From: Ancylobacter pratisalsi
Lineage (GTDB): Bacteria; Pseudomonadota; Alphaproteobacteria; Rhizobiales; Xanthobacteraceae
Assembly (NCBI RefSeq): GCF_010669125.1
Contig: NZ_CP048630.1
Span: 4,398,001 to 4,462,000, forward strand
DNA: 64,000 nt
Reading direction: 5' to 3'
The number at the start of each line of letters is the position of its first letter. Positions within the stretch are counted from its first letter, which is position 1. Under the pieces are notes generated by a model. It did not search any database and had not been told where the DNA came from. It saw only the letters and a program-made list of their open reading frames with translations. Position numbers and translations under genes: made by a program. Below, piece after piece: positions 1-8,059 of this stretch.

Positions 1-870
1 CACGACCTCGCCGTCGCCCATGCCGGACCAGGTGTCGGTCGACTTCCAGGTGCCGTCCATCACTTCCTTGACGCGCTCGATGTAGTAGGGCGCCCAGTTG
101 TCGACGATGGAGGTGAGCTGCGCGTGCGGGCCGAACTGGATCATGTCGGAGGCCTGGCCGAACGCCTTCATGCCGCGCTGTTCGGCGGCCTGCATGGCGG
201 CCGGGCTGTCGGTGTGCTGGGTGATGATGTCGGCGCCCTGGTCGATCAGCGCCTTGGCGGCGTCGGCTTCCTTGGCGGGGTCGAACCAGGAGTTCACCCA
301 CACGATCTTGATCTTCATGTCCGGGTTCACGGACTGCGCGCCGAGCATCACCGAGTTGATGCCGGAGATCACTTCCGGGATCGGGAACGACGCGATGTAG
401 CCGATGGTGCCGGTCTTCGACATCTTGGCGGCGATCTGGCCCAGGATATAGCGGCCCTCGTGGAACTTCGAGTTGTAGGTCGCCACGTTCTTGGCCTGCT
501 TGAAGCCGGTGGCGTGCTCGAAGAAGACCTTGGGATGGCGCTTTGCCACCTTCAGCGTCGGTTCCATGTAGCCGAAGGAGGTGGTGAAGATGATGTTGTT
601 GCCGGCACGGGCGAGCTGCTCGATCACGCGCTCGGCGTCGGGGCCTTCGGGCACGCTCTCGACATAGGTGGTCTCGACCTTGTCGCCGAATTCCTTCTCC
701 ACCGCCTTGCGGCCCTGGTCGTGCTGGTAGGTCCAGCCGAAATCGCCCACCGGACCAATATAGACCCAGGCCGCCTTCACCTTGTCGGCGGCATGGGCCG
801 GCACGCCACCCAGTCCGGCGAGGGTGACCCCCGCGGCAAGGGCCAGCACCGTTGACAACATCTTCCGCAT
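1..870 (-). CDS. BMP-family ABC transporter substrate-binding protein (partial, C-terminus off the left edge)
   Basis: Periplasmic binding protein of the basic membrane protein (BMP/PnrA-like) family, which delivers purine nucleosides or related bases to an inner-membrane ABC importer. 290 codons are visible, and the reading frame is still open at base 1. The ATG at 868-870 starts a signal peptide of about 27 residues ending AHA. It is followed by the family's ligand-pocket stretch GPVGDFGWTYQHDQG and by VPEGPDAERVI. Family members are usually about 330-360 residues, so some 50-70 C-terminal residues are missing. It is the last gene of a minus-strand operon after the ATPase and two permeases. 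The 116-base gap before it holds a stem-loop at 911-938. The exact ligand cannot be read from the sequence. Confidence 0.9.
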   Translation of the reverse strand, partial: MRKMLSTVLALAAGVTLAGLGGVPAHAADKVKAAWVYIGPVGDFGWTYQHDQGRKAVEKEFGDKVETTYVESVPEGPDAERVIEQLARAGNNIIFTTSFGYMEPTLKVAKRHPKVFFEHATGFKQAKNVATYNSKFHEGRYILGQIAAKMSKTGTIGYIASFPIPEVISGINSVMLGAQSVNPDMKIKIVWVNSWFDPAKEADAAKALIDQGADIITQHTDSPAAMQAAEQRGMKAFGQASDMIQFGPHAQLTSIVDNWAPYYIERVKEVMDGTWKSTDTWSGMGDGEVV

Positions 871-910
871 GAACGTCTCCGCTCTCGTCCTTCGCGGCCA
901 CGTGATGACC

Positions 911-938
911 GCCCCTACCTGGCCGCGGTCGTAGGGGC
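911..938 (-). promoter_or_regulatory. Intercistronic stem-loop ahead of the BMP gene
   Basis: GCCCCTAC at 911-918 pairs perfectly with GTAGGGGC at 931-938 around a 12-base GC-rich loop. It lies between the last permease gene and the binding-protein gene. Such hairpins often protect the binding-protein part of an ABC operon mRNA or mark partial termination. There is no T run after it on the minus strand, so it is not a typical intrinsic terminator. Confidence 0.35.
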
Positions 939-986
939 TGGGGCCGCGCGTGGCGGCCGGGATGCAGTGGGCCAGGCCCGCCTGGG

Positions 987-1910
987 TCAGCGGTCCGGCA
1001 CGAAAGGTACGCCAAGCGAGGCTGGCGCGCCCTGCCCGCGCTTGAGCGCGGATATGGCCACCAGCGCCGCGATTGTCGCCAGATAGGGCAAGGCGGACAG
1101 GACCTGGGAGGGGATGCCGAGGCCGAAGCCCTGCACATGCAGCTGCAGGATAGAGACCGCGCCGAACAGATAGGCGCCGGCCAGCAGCCACAGCGGCTTC
1201 CAGGCCGAGAACACCACCAGCGCCAGCGCGATCCAGCCGCGCCCGGCGGTCATGTCGCTGGCCCAGAACGGTGTGTAGGCGAGCGAAAGCTGGGCGCCCG
1301 CCAGGCCGGCACAGGCGCCGCCGAACATGACCGCGAGGGTGCGGATCTTGCGCACTGGATGGCCGAGCGCATGGGCGGCGACATGGCTCTCGCCCACCGC
1401 ACGCAGCACCAGCCCGATCCGGGTGCGGGACAGCGTATAGGCCACCAGCGCCAGCAGGACGAAGGAGGCGTAGGCGAACGCGTCTTGCCCGAACACCACG
1501 CGGCCGATCAGCGGCAGGTCGCTCAGATAGGGAATGTTGAGCGCCGGCGCGGCTTCCAGCGTGGTGCCCACGAAGGGCGCCCCGATGAGGCCGGCGAGGC
1601 CTAGCCCGAGGATGGTGGTGGCAAGCCCCGCGGCCACCTGGTTCGCGGCCAGCCAGATCGCGAGGCCGGCGAACACCAGTGACAGCAGCGTCCCCGCCAG
1701 CACCGCCGCCAGCGTGCCCACGATCAGGCTGCCCGTGCCATACGCAGCCGCATAGCCGACGGCGGCCCCGATGATCATCATGCCCTCGACACTGAGATTG
1801 AGCGTTCCCGCGCGCTCGGCCACCAGTTCGCCGAGTGCTGCCAGCAGCAGCGTTGTGGCGGCCGCGACGATGCTGGCGAGCACCGCGCCGAGAATGGCGG
1901 CATCAAGCAT
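987..1910 (-). CDS. ABC transporter permease, BMP/nucleoside type (second permease)
   Basis: Inner-membrane permease of the BPD_transp_2 family, 307 residues and almost entirely hydrophobic, with about eight to ten membrane segments. The family signature ERAGTLNLSVEGMM near residues 30-45 matches permeases of BMP-type nucleoside importers (YufQ/NupC-like). I chose the ATG at 1908-1910, which overlaps the end of the upstream permease gene by 8 bases (1903-1910). A longer frame exists upstream but would overlap the neighbour by over 130 bases and adds an arginine-rich, non-conserved stretch. It should pair with the permease at 1903-2979, the ATPase at 2969-4552 and the binding protein at 1-870. 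Confidence 0.9.
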   Translation of the reverse strand: MLDAAILGAVLASIVAAATTLLLAALGELVAERAGTLNLSVEGMMIIGAAVGYAAAYGTGSLIVGTLAAVLAGTLLSLVFAGLAIWLAANQVAAGLATTILGLGLAGLIGAPFVGTTLEAAPALNIPYLSDLPLIGRVVFGQDAFAYASFVLLALVAYTLSRTRIGLVLRAVGESHVAAHALGHPVRKIRTLAVMFGGACAGLAGAQLSLAYTPFWASDMTAGRGWIALALVVFSAWKPLWLLAGAYLFGAVSILQLHVQGFGLGIPSQVLSALPYLATIAALVAISALKRGQGAPASLGVPFVPDR

Positions 1911-2979
1911 GGCTGGTTCCTTCAACCCGTCGAATGCGGTAGCGCACCAGAACGTCGGCGGCGAGAATGGCGATGAGCAGCGTGCCCTGGAACACGCGCG
2001 TGACGTCGAACGGCATGCGCATGGTGATCTGCGCCGCCTCGCCGCCAATATAGGTCAGCGCCAGCACGAGGCTGGAAATGAGGATGCCGACCGGGTGCAG
2101 CCGCCCGAGCATCGCCGCGATGATGGCGGTGAAGCCGTAGCCGGGCGAGATCGAGGGCTGGATCTGGCCGATGGTTCCCGCCACCTCGACGATGCCGGCA
2201 AGGCCCGCGAGACCGCCAGAGACCGCGAACACGCCATAGGTCACGCGGCGCTCGTCGAAGCCGGCGAAGGCGGCCGCACGCGGCGCCGAGCCGCCGAGTT
2301 CGATCGAAAACCCGACAAGGGTGCGCCCGAGCACGAAGGTCGCGCCCGCCACCACGACCAGCGCGATCAGGATGCCCGCATGCATGCGCCCTTCCTCCAT
2401 CAGAAGCGGCATGATGGCGACATCGTCGAACGTCACGCTCTGCGGGAAGTTGAAGCCCTGCGGGTCTTTCCAGGGGCCGCGTACCAGATAGTCCAGCCCG
2501 AGTTGGGCGACATAGACCAGCATCAGGCTGGTGAGGATCTCGCTGGAGCCGAAGCGCACGCGCAGAAAGGCGGGGATCAGCCCCCACAGGGCGCCGCCGA
2601 TCACCCCCAGCACCAGCATCGCCGGCAGCACCCAGGGGCCGGCGTCGGTGCCGTTGGTTGCCAGCGCCAGCCACGAGCCGAACACCGCGCCGGCGACATA
2701 CTGCCCTTCGGCGCCGATGTTCCAGCGATTGGCGCGGTAGCAGAAGGCGAGGCCGATGCCGATCAGCATCAGCGGGCAGGCCTTCACCACGAGTTCCTGC
2801 AGCGTCCACGGGTCGAGCAGCGGGTCGATGAAATAGATTCCGAAGGCGCGCAGCGGGTCCTGCCCGAGCGCGACGAACATCACCGCCCCGACGATGAGCG
2901 TGAACACCAACGCAACCACCGGGGCCGCGATCAGTCCGATGAGCGGAACGTTCTCCTGCCGTTCGATCCTAAGCGCCAT
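1903..2979 (-). CDS. ABC transporter permease, BMP/nucleoside type (first permease)
   Basis: Inner-membrane permease, 358 residues, BPD_transp_2 family. The motif CYRANRWNIGAEGQYVAGAV (about residues 85-105) contains the NIGAEGQ core typical of the YufP/NupB-type permease of BMP nucleoside importers. The start at 2977-2979 (MALRIERQ) gives an 11-base overlap with the end of the ATPase gene; a start 13 codons further upstream is possible. Together with the following permease it probably forms the heterodimeric channel. Confidence 0.9.
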   Translation of the reverse strand: MALRIERQENVPLIGLIAAPVVALVFTLIVGAVMFVALGQDPLRAFGIYFIDPLLDPWTLQELVVKACPLMLIGIGLAFCYRANRWNIGAEGQYVAGAVFGSWLALATNGTDAGPWVLPAMLVLGVIGGALWGLIPAFLRVRFGSSEILTSLMLVYVAQLGLDYLVRGPWKDPQGFNFPQSVTFDDVAIMPLLMEEGRMHAGILIALVVVAGATFVLGRTLVGFSIELGGSAPRAAAFAGFDERRVTYGVFAVSGGLAGLAGIVEVAGTIGQIQPSISPGYGFTAIIAAMLGRLHPVGILISSLVLALTYIGGEAAQITMRMPFDVTRVFQGTLLIAILAADVLVRYRIRRVEGTSHA

Positions 2980-4552
2980 GGGTGGCCTCCCCGTCATCGT
3001 GCGAGCCGCCCATGGCAAGGCCGATCGCTTCGCGCGACGTCTCGGCGACGGGCACCGGCGCGGTAAGGCGCCCCTCGCACATCACCGCGATGCGGTCGGT
3101 GAATTCCAGCAATTCGTCGAGGTCCTGGCTGATCACCAGCACCGCGCAGCCTTCCGCCGCCTTGGTGCGCAGCGTGGTGCGGATGAAGCCGGCCGCCGCC
3201 GCATCCACGCCCCAGGTCGGCTGGTCCACGACGATGAGCACCGGCTCGCGCAGCACTTCGCGCCCGATGACGAATTTCTGCAGGTTGCCGCCGGACAGGC
3301 GCCTGGCCTTCGGGTCCCTGCCGCCGAAGCGCACGTCGAAGCGCTTCACGATCTCCTGGAACCGCGCATAGAGCGCCGAATGGCTGACCACGCCCATTTT
3401 CACGATGGCCCCGTCGCCATGCGTGGTCAGCAATACGTTGTCGGAAAGCCGCATGTCGGGGGCGGCGGCGTGGCCGAGCCGCTCCTCGGGCACGAAGCCG
3501 GCCCTGAGCGCGCGCCGGGCGGTCGGTCCCAGCCCGCCGGCCGGCGTGCGGTCGATGACGATGGATTCGGGATCCTCCGCCAGCTTCTCACCGGAAAGTG
3601 CCTCGAACAGCGTGGTCTGCCCGTTTCCCGCGACCCCCGCGACGCCGACGATCTCGCCGGCACGGATCTCCAGATTGATGGCGTGAAGCGCCGAACCGCG
3701 CGAGCCGTCCCCCTTCACCGAAAGATTGCGCACCAGCAGGCGCGGCTCGCCAAGATCATGGGTGAGCGTGCGCGCGGTGCGCGGCACCTCGGCCCCGACC
3801 ATCAGCCGGGCGAGGCTGCCCGCGGTCTCCGTGCGGGGATCGACCTCGGCGATGAACTTGCCGCCTCGCAGTACTGTCGCGCGGTGGCACAGGCGCCGCA
3901 CCTCGTCGAGCTTGTGGCTGATGAACAGCACCGCCCGCCCTTCATCGGTGAGCAGGTCCACGGTACGGAACAGGCTTTCCGATTCGTCCGGCGTCAGCAC
4001 CGAGGTCGGCTCATCGAGAATCAGCACGCGCGGATTGCCGAGCAGGCAGCGCACGATCTCCACCCGCTGGCGCTCGCCGACGGAGAGTTCGCCCACGCGG
4101 CGGTACGGCTCGACCGCGAGCCCGTAGCGGGCCACGCATTCGTCGATGCGTGCCGCGAGCGCAGGCAGGGGCTCGTGACCGGGCAGGCCGAGCGCGACAT
4201 TCTCCACCACGGTCATGGCGTCGAACAGGGCGAAATGCTGGAACACCACGCCCACGCCCTTGGCGCGGGAAGAGGCGGGATCGGGAAAGAAGATGGGGCT
4301 GCCTTCATACAGCAGCTCCCCGGAATCGGGCTGCAGCAGCCCGCACATCATCTTCACCAGCGTCGACTTGCCGGCCCCGTTCTCGCCCAGAAGCGCGTGG
4401 GTTTCGCCGGCGCGGATGGCGAGGCTGACATGGTCATTGGCCACGAGCGCACCGAAGCGCTTGGTCAATGCAACGGCTTCGAGCAGCGAGGCGGGCAGTG
4501 CCCCCGCCTCGGCGGAATCGTCCGCGCTCCGGGTCTGGATCGGCTCAGCCAT
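2969..4552 (-). CDS. ABC transporter ATP-binding protein, duplicated ATPase of a BMP-type nucleoside importer
   Basis: A 527-residue protein with two fused ABC ATPase domains, the usual architecture of the ATPase in nucleoside and sugar importers (YufO/RbsA-like). Domain 1 has Walker A GENGAGKST (residues 56-64), signature LSVGERQR and Walker B VLILDEPTS. Domain 2 has a changed P-loop, GVAGNGQTTL with Gln in place of the usual Lys, plus signature LSGGNLQKF and VVDQPTWGVD. A weakened second site is common in this family. The start at 4550-4552 has a GGGAGA ribosome site; an in-frame ATG nine codons upstream is the alternative. First gene of the minus-strand operon; a large palindrome (4668-4703) lies upstream. 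Confidence 0.92.
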   Translation of the reverse strand: MAEPIQTRSADDSAEAGALPASLLEAVALTKRFGALVANDHVSLAIRAGETHALLGENGAGKSTLVKMMCGLLQPDSGELLYEGSPIFFPDPASSRAKGVGVVFQHFALFDAMTVVENVALGLPGHEPLPALAARIDECVARYGLAVEPYRRVGELSVGERQRVEIVRCLLGNPRVLILDEPTSVLTPDESESLFRTVDLLTDEGRAVLFISHKLDEVRRLCHRATVLRGGKFIAEVDPRTETAGSLARLMVGAEVPRTARTLTHDLGEPRLLVRNLSVKGDGSRGSALHAINLEIRAGEIVGVAGVAGNGQTTLFEALSGEKLAEDPESIVIDRTPAGGLGPTARRALRAGFVPEERLGHAAAPDMRLSDNVLLTTHGDGAIVKMGVVSHSALYARFQEIVKRFDVRFGGRDPKARRLSGGNLQKFVIGREVLREPVLIVVDQPTWGVDAAAAGFIRTTLRTKAAEGCAVLVISQDLDELLEFTDRIAVMCEGRLTAPVPVAETSREAIGLAMGGSHDDGEATHGA

Positions 4553-4667
4553 GCCGGTCTCCCGCGGGTGTGGGCCCATACGTGCAGGAGCGGCAGCGCC
4601 CTGCGGATGGCCGGCCTCGTCGATGGCTAAGTTCGGGCGGGGTCTCGCGTTTCATACGCTCTCTAAC

Positions 4668-4703
4668 GTGGCGTGCGATGCTAACGTCAGCATCGCACGC
4701 CAC
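4668..4703. repeat. Perfect 15-base inverted repeat upstream of the BMP ABC operon
   Basis: GTGGCGTGCGATGCT (4668-4682) and AGCATCGCACGCCAC (4689-4703) are exact reverse complements around the 6-base spacer AACGTC. It lies 70 bases after the quinone oxidoreductase stop and about 115 bases before the ABC ATPase start, both genes being on the minus strand. No T run follows on either strand. It could be a terminator of the upstream gene or an operator for the nucleoside importer; the sequence does not decide. Confidence 0.6.
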
Positions 4704-4772
4704 CTTTCGGGAGCAAGCCTAAAGTCTGGCCCGTTTAGTCCGAAATCTGACGCGTTTTGCGTCAATTCGCAC

Positions 4773-5750
4773 TCACGGCAGAAGGATGGTCGAGCCCGTG
4801 GTCTGGCGCGCTTCGAGGTCGCGATGGGCCTCGGCGGCATCCACCAGCCGGTAGCGCTGGTTGACCGGAATCTTCACCACGTCGGATCCCACCACCTTGA
4901 ACAGGTCCGCCGCATTGGCTTCCAGCGACTCGCGTGTGGCGACATACGAGAACAGGGTCGGCCGGGTGGCGTAGAGCGAGCCCTTCTGCGACAGCGCGAG
5001 CAGCGAGAAATTCTGGATCGGCCCCGACGCGTTGCCGAAGCTGACGAACAGCCCGCGCGGGCGCAGGCAGTCGAGAGAACCGGGATAGGTGGCCTGCCCG
5101 ACGCCGTCATACACCACATCGCACAGCGCGCCGTCGGTGATGTCCTTCACCCGCGCGACGAAGTCCTCGTCGCTGTAGTTGATGACATAGGCCGCGCCCG
5201 CCTGGCGGGCGAGTTCGCATTTCTCGCGCGAACCGGCGGTGGCGATCACCGTGGCGCCCAGATGATGGCCCCACTGGCACAGGATCTGGCCGACGCCGCC
5301 GGCCGCCGCATGCACCAGCAGCGTATCGCCGGCCTTCACCGGAAACGTCTCGCGCAGCAGGTAGCGCGCGGTCATGCCCTTCAGCATCATCGCCGCCGCG
5401 GTTTCGTCCGACACCGTGTCGGGAAGCTTCACCAGCGTCGCGGCCGACATGACGCGCTCGGTGCAATAGGCGCCCAGAGAGGAGCCATAGGCCACGCGGT
5501 CGCCGCGCCGGAAGCCGGTGACGCCCTCACCCACCGCCTCGATGACGCCGGCCGCCTCGCTGCCGGGAATCATCGGATAGCCGTTGGGAGCGGGATAGAG
5601 ACCACTGCGGAAATAGGTGTCGAGGAAATTGAGGCCGATCGCGGTATGGCGCAGTCTCACCTCGCCCGGTCCCGGCGCGCCGACACTTATGTCCTCATAC
5701 TTCAGGACTTCCGGGCCACCGGGCTGATGGATGCGTATGGCTGACGACAT
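4773..5750 (-). CDS. Quinone oxidoreductase, zinc-free MDR family (QorA-like)
   Basis: A 325-residue NADPH:quinone reductase of the medium-chain dehydrogenase/reductase superfamily, predicted cytosolic. The N-terminal GroES-like half carries GLNFLDTYFRSGLYP (about residues 39-53), typical of QOR proteins. The cofactor fold shows VHAAAGGVGQ (about 146-155). The catalytic and structural zinc ligands of alcohol dehydrogenases are absent, which is normal for quinone reductases. Start at 5748-5750, 21 bases downstream of the pcs stop, suggesting transcription together with pcs. The physiological substrate is not evident. Confidence 0.9.
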   Translation of the reverse strand: MSSAIRIHQPGGPEVLKYEDISVGAPGPGEVRLRHTAIGLNFLDTYFRSGLYPAPNGYPMIPGSEAAGVIEAVGEGVTGFRRGDRVAYGSSLGAYCTERVMSAATLVKLPDTVSDETAAAMMLKGMTARYLLRETFPVKAGDTLLVHAAAGGVGQILCQWGHHLGATVIATAGSREKCELARQAGAAYVINYSDEDFVARVKDITDGALCDVVYDGVGQATYPGSLDCLRPRGLFVSFGNASGPIQNFSLLALSQKGSLYATRPTLFSYVATRESLEANAADLFKVVGSDVVKIPVNQRYRLVDAAEAHRDLEARQTTGSTILLP

Positions 5751-5771
5751 GATGTGCGCGCTCCGAGGAAA

Positions 5772-6536
5772 TCAGGCCTCGCGACCCGTCCGCAGACGGC
5801 GCCAGGGAATGAGGCCGAAGAGAAGGAAATAAAGGGCGCAGGCGCACAGGCCGAGAACAATCCAGCCGGGCGGATGCAGCCCGTCGATCACCGCGACCAC
5901 GGCGAGCACTGCCCACAGCGCGAGCAGCCCGATGGTCAGCAGCCGCAGCCGCACCACGCGGAACGGATGCACGAACTTGATCGGCAGGAAGGTCGCCACC
6001 GAGAGCAGCGCGATGATGCCGGCGATCACCCAGGCATTCAGCGGGACCAGGAAGAAATAGAACACGACCAGATTCCAGACCGCCGGGAAGCCCTGGAAAT
6101 ACAGGTCGTCGGTCTTCATCGTGGTGTCGGCGAAATAGAGCGCGCTGGTGAGCAGGATCGCGGCGCTTGCCGCCACCCCCATCCAGAACGGCATCAGCCC
6201 GCTGGTCGCCACCGCGAAGGCCGGCACCAGCACATAGGTGAGATAGTCGACCACGAGATCCAGCGTCTCGCCGGACCAGCGCGGCAGCACTTCGACGACG
6301 CGGGCGCGGCGGGCCATGGTGCCATCGATGCCGTCGACGAACAGCGCCGCGCCGAGCCAGGCGAACATCAGAGCCCAGTTCCCCTCGACGGCCGCCATCA
6401 GCGCCATCAGGCCGCACACAGCCCCCGAGGCCGTGAACAGATGAACGGCGAAGGCCAGCGCATGTCGACGCGTTGGACGCTCCCCCAGCGTCTTGGTCGT
6501 TACTGCCACCGACTTCCCTCCTGTAGCCGCGCGCAT
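5772..6536 (-). CDS. pcs: Phosphatidylcholine synthase (CDP-diglyceride:choline O-phosphatidyltransferase)
   Basis: Integral membrane enzyme that joins choline to CDP-diacylglycerol to make phosphatidylcholine in one step, a pathway found mainly in plant- and animal-associated bacteria. With the start at 6534-6536 it has 254 residues. The CDP-alcohol phosphotransferase motif is complete: D68-G-x2-D71-G-x2-A75-R76, then G89, D93 and D97. The VVEVLPRWSGETLDLVVD form is characteristic of Pcs rather than of PgsA or PssA. About seven to eight membrane helices follow. In-frame ATGs at 6569 and 6596 could lengthen the N-terminus; the longest would overlap the region upstream of the divergent ubiH-like gene. 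Confidence 0.88.
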   Translation of the reverse strand: MRAATGGKSVAVTTKTLGERPTRRHALAFAVHLFTASGAVCGLMALMAAVEGNWALMFAWLGAALFVDGIDGTMARRARVVEVLPRWSGETLDLVVDYLTYVLVPAFAVATSGLMPFWMGVAASAAILLTSALYFADTTMKTDDLYFQGFPAVWNLVVFYFFLVPLNAWVIAGIIALLSVATFLPIKFVHPFRVVRLRLLTIGLLALWAVLAVVAVIDGLHPPGWIVLGLCACALYFLLFGLIPWRRLRTGREA

Positions 6537-6672
6537 GTCGCGGCCACCGTCCTTTTCGTCGTCACGCATATAGCATGTGTCCGTTCTGGTCCGCATTGCC
6601 AGAGCGACCCAGTCCGCTTATCCCACACTCCGGCGCACGCTTACAGTCCCGCCGGCTCGCAGGGGGATCGGT

Positions 6673-7884
6673 ATGACCTCGCACGATGATATCAAGCAGA
6701 CGGTTGCCGTCGTTGGCGGCGGTGCCAGCGGCCTCATCGCCGCGCTCGCCCTTGCCTCGGCCGGGCTCCGCGTTCGGCATGTCGCGCCCGCCCGTGCGCC
6801 GGATCCCCGTGCGACGGCGCTCATGGACGGTTCGGTGCAGGCGCTGCGGGCGCTGGGCCTGTGGGACGCCCTTGCCCCCTCCGCCTCCCCGCTTCGGGTG
6901 ATGCGGCTGATCGACGGCACCAAGCGCCTGCTGCGCGCCCCGCAGGTGGATTTCCGCTCGGACGAGCTGGGTCTGGAAGCCTTCGCCTGGAATGTCGAGA
7001 ACGAGCCTCTGCTCGCGGTGCTGGAGGACGCGGCCGCGCGGCATCCCGCCATCGAGCGGCTCGGCGCGCGCGTGGCGCACTTCGAGACCGGCGCGCAAAG
7101 CGTGAGCCTGCATCTGGAAGATGGCCGCCGGGTCGAGGCCGCGCTGGTGGCGGCGGCGGACGGGCGCAACTCGCCAAGCCGGGTCGCCGCCGGCATCGAG
7201 GTGACGGTCCGCGACTATCCCCAGGTGGCGGTCACGGCGACCCTCGCCCATGAACGCCCGCACCGCGACGTCTCGACCGAGTTCCATACCGAGACCGGCC
7301 CCTGCACGCTGGTGCCGCTGCCCGGCATGCGTTCCAGCGTGGTCTGCGTCGTCACCCGGCGCGAGGCGGAGGCGCTGATCGCGATGAACGCGGACGACTT
7401 CGCCCGCGAAATCGAGCGCCGCGCGCGCTCGGTGCTTGGCGCGATGCGGCTCGATTCGCCGCGCGGGAGCTTTCCGCTGAGCGTGCGCACCGCCGGCCGC
7501 TTCGCACGGGGGCGGATCGCGCTCATCGGCGAGGCCGCGCATATCATTCCCCCCATCGGGGCGCAGGGGCTCAATCTCGGGGTACGCGATGCCGCGACCC
7601 TGGCGGAACTCGCGGTCAACGCGCACCGGGCGGGCGAGGACATCGGCGGCACGGCGGTGATGGATGCCTATGAGAGCCGCCGCCGCCTCGACGTGGAAAG
7701 CCGCAGCGTCGCCGTGGACCTGCTCAACCGCTCGCTGCTCAGCGAGTTCCTGCCCGTGGCCGGGCTGCGCGGCATGGGCATGTGGATGCTGGGCCGTTCG
7801 GGAACCATCCGCCGCGCGGTGATGCGCCAGGGGGTGGGGCCGACGCGCGACGTCCCGCGCCTCGTCGCCGGCGAGCCGCTCTAA
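6673..7884 (+). CDS. UbiH/UbiF-family FAD-dependent monooxygenase
   Basis: A 403-residue flavoprotein hydroxylase of the UbiH/UbiF/COQ6 family, likely hydroxylating the ubiquinone ring. Three family motifs are present: the dinucleotide-binding VVGGGASGLIAALAL (residues 13-27), the ADGRNSPSR motif near 160-168, and the second FAD motif ALIGEAAHIIPPIGAQGLN near 280-298. The ATG at 6673 is preceded by AGGGGG, a good ribosome site; the open frame reaches 96 bases further upstream without conserved sequence. It is divergent from pcs. Which ring position it hydroxylates (C5, C6 or several, as in alphaproteobacterial UbiL/UbiM variants) cannot be told. Confidence 0.87.
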   Translation: MTSHDDIKQTVAVVGGGASGLIAALALASAGLRVRHVAPARAPDPRATALMDGSVQALRALGLWDALAPSASPLRVMRLIDGTKRLLRAPQVDFRSDELGLEAFAWNVENEPLLAVLEDAAARHPAIERLGARVAHFETGAQSVSLHLEDGRRVEAALVAAADGRNSPSRVAAGIEVTVRDYPQVAVTATLAHERPHRDVSTEFHTETGPCTLVPLPGMRSSVVCVVTRREAEALIAMNADDFAREIERRARSVLGAMRLDSPRGSFPLSVRTAGRFARGRIALIGEAAHIIPPIGAQGLNLGVRDAATLAELAVNAHRAGEDIGGTAVMDAYESRRRLDVESRSVAVDLLNRSLLSEFLPVAGLRGMGMWMLGRSGTIRRAVMRQGVGPTRDVPRLVAGEPL

Positions 7885-8059
7885 GCCGGGCCGCCCTGCC
7901 CTTCGCCGGCCCGATTGCCGGCCGACGGGTCCGCCTCGGCGTGGACGCCGCTTGCCCAAGGTGGTTTTTTGTTTCATGCCAAGGCGAGCGCGACGGGTGC
8001 TGCTGCACACGTCGGAGAATGCGGCGAGACGCCGCCTTTGAGGTCAACCGGACTGACAG

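Noticed and set aside
8021..8035. Terminator-like hairpin GCGGCG-AGA-CGCCGC between the ubiH-like and HAD-UbiA genes
   Set aside because: A 6-base GC stem is expected often by chance at this base composition, and the tail is only CTTTG.
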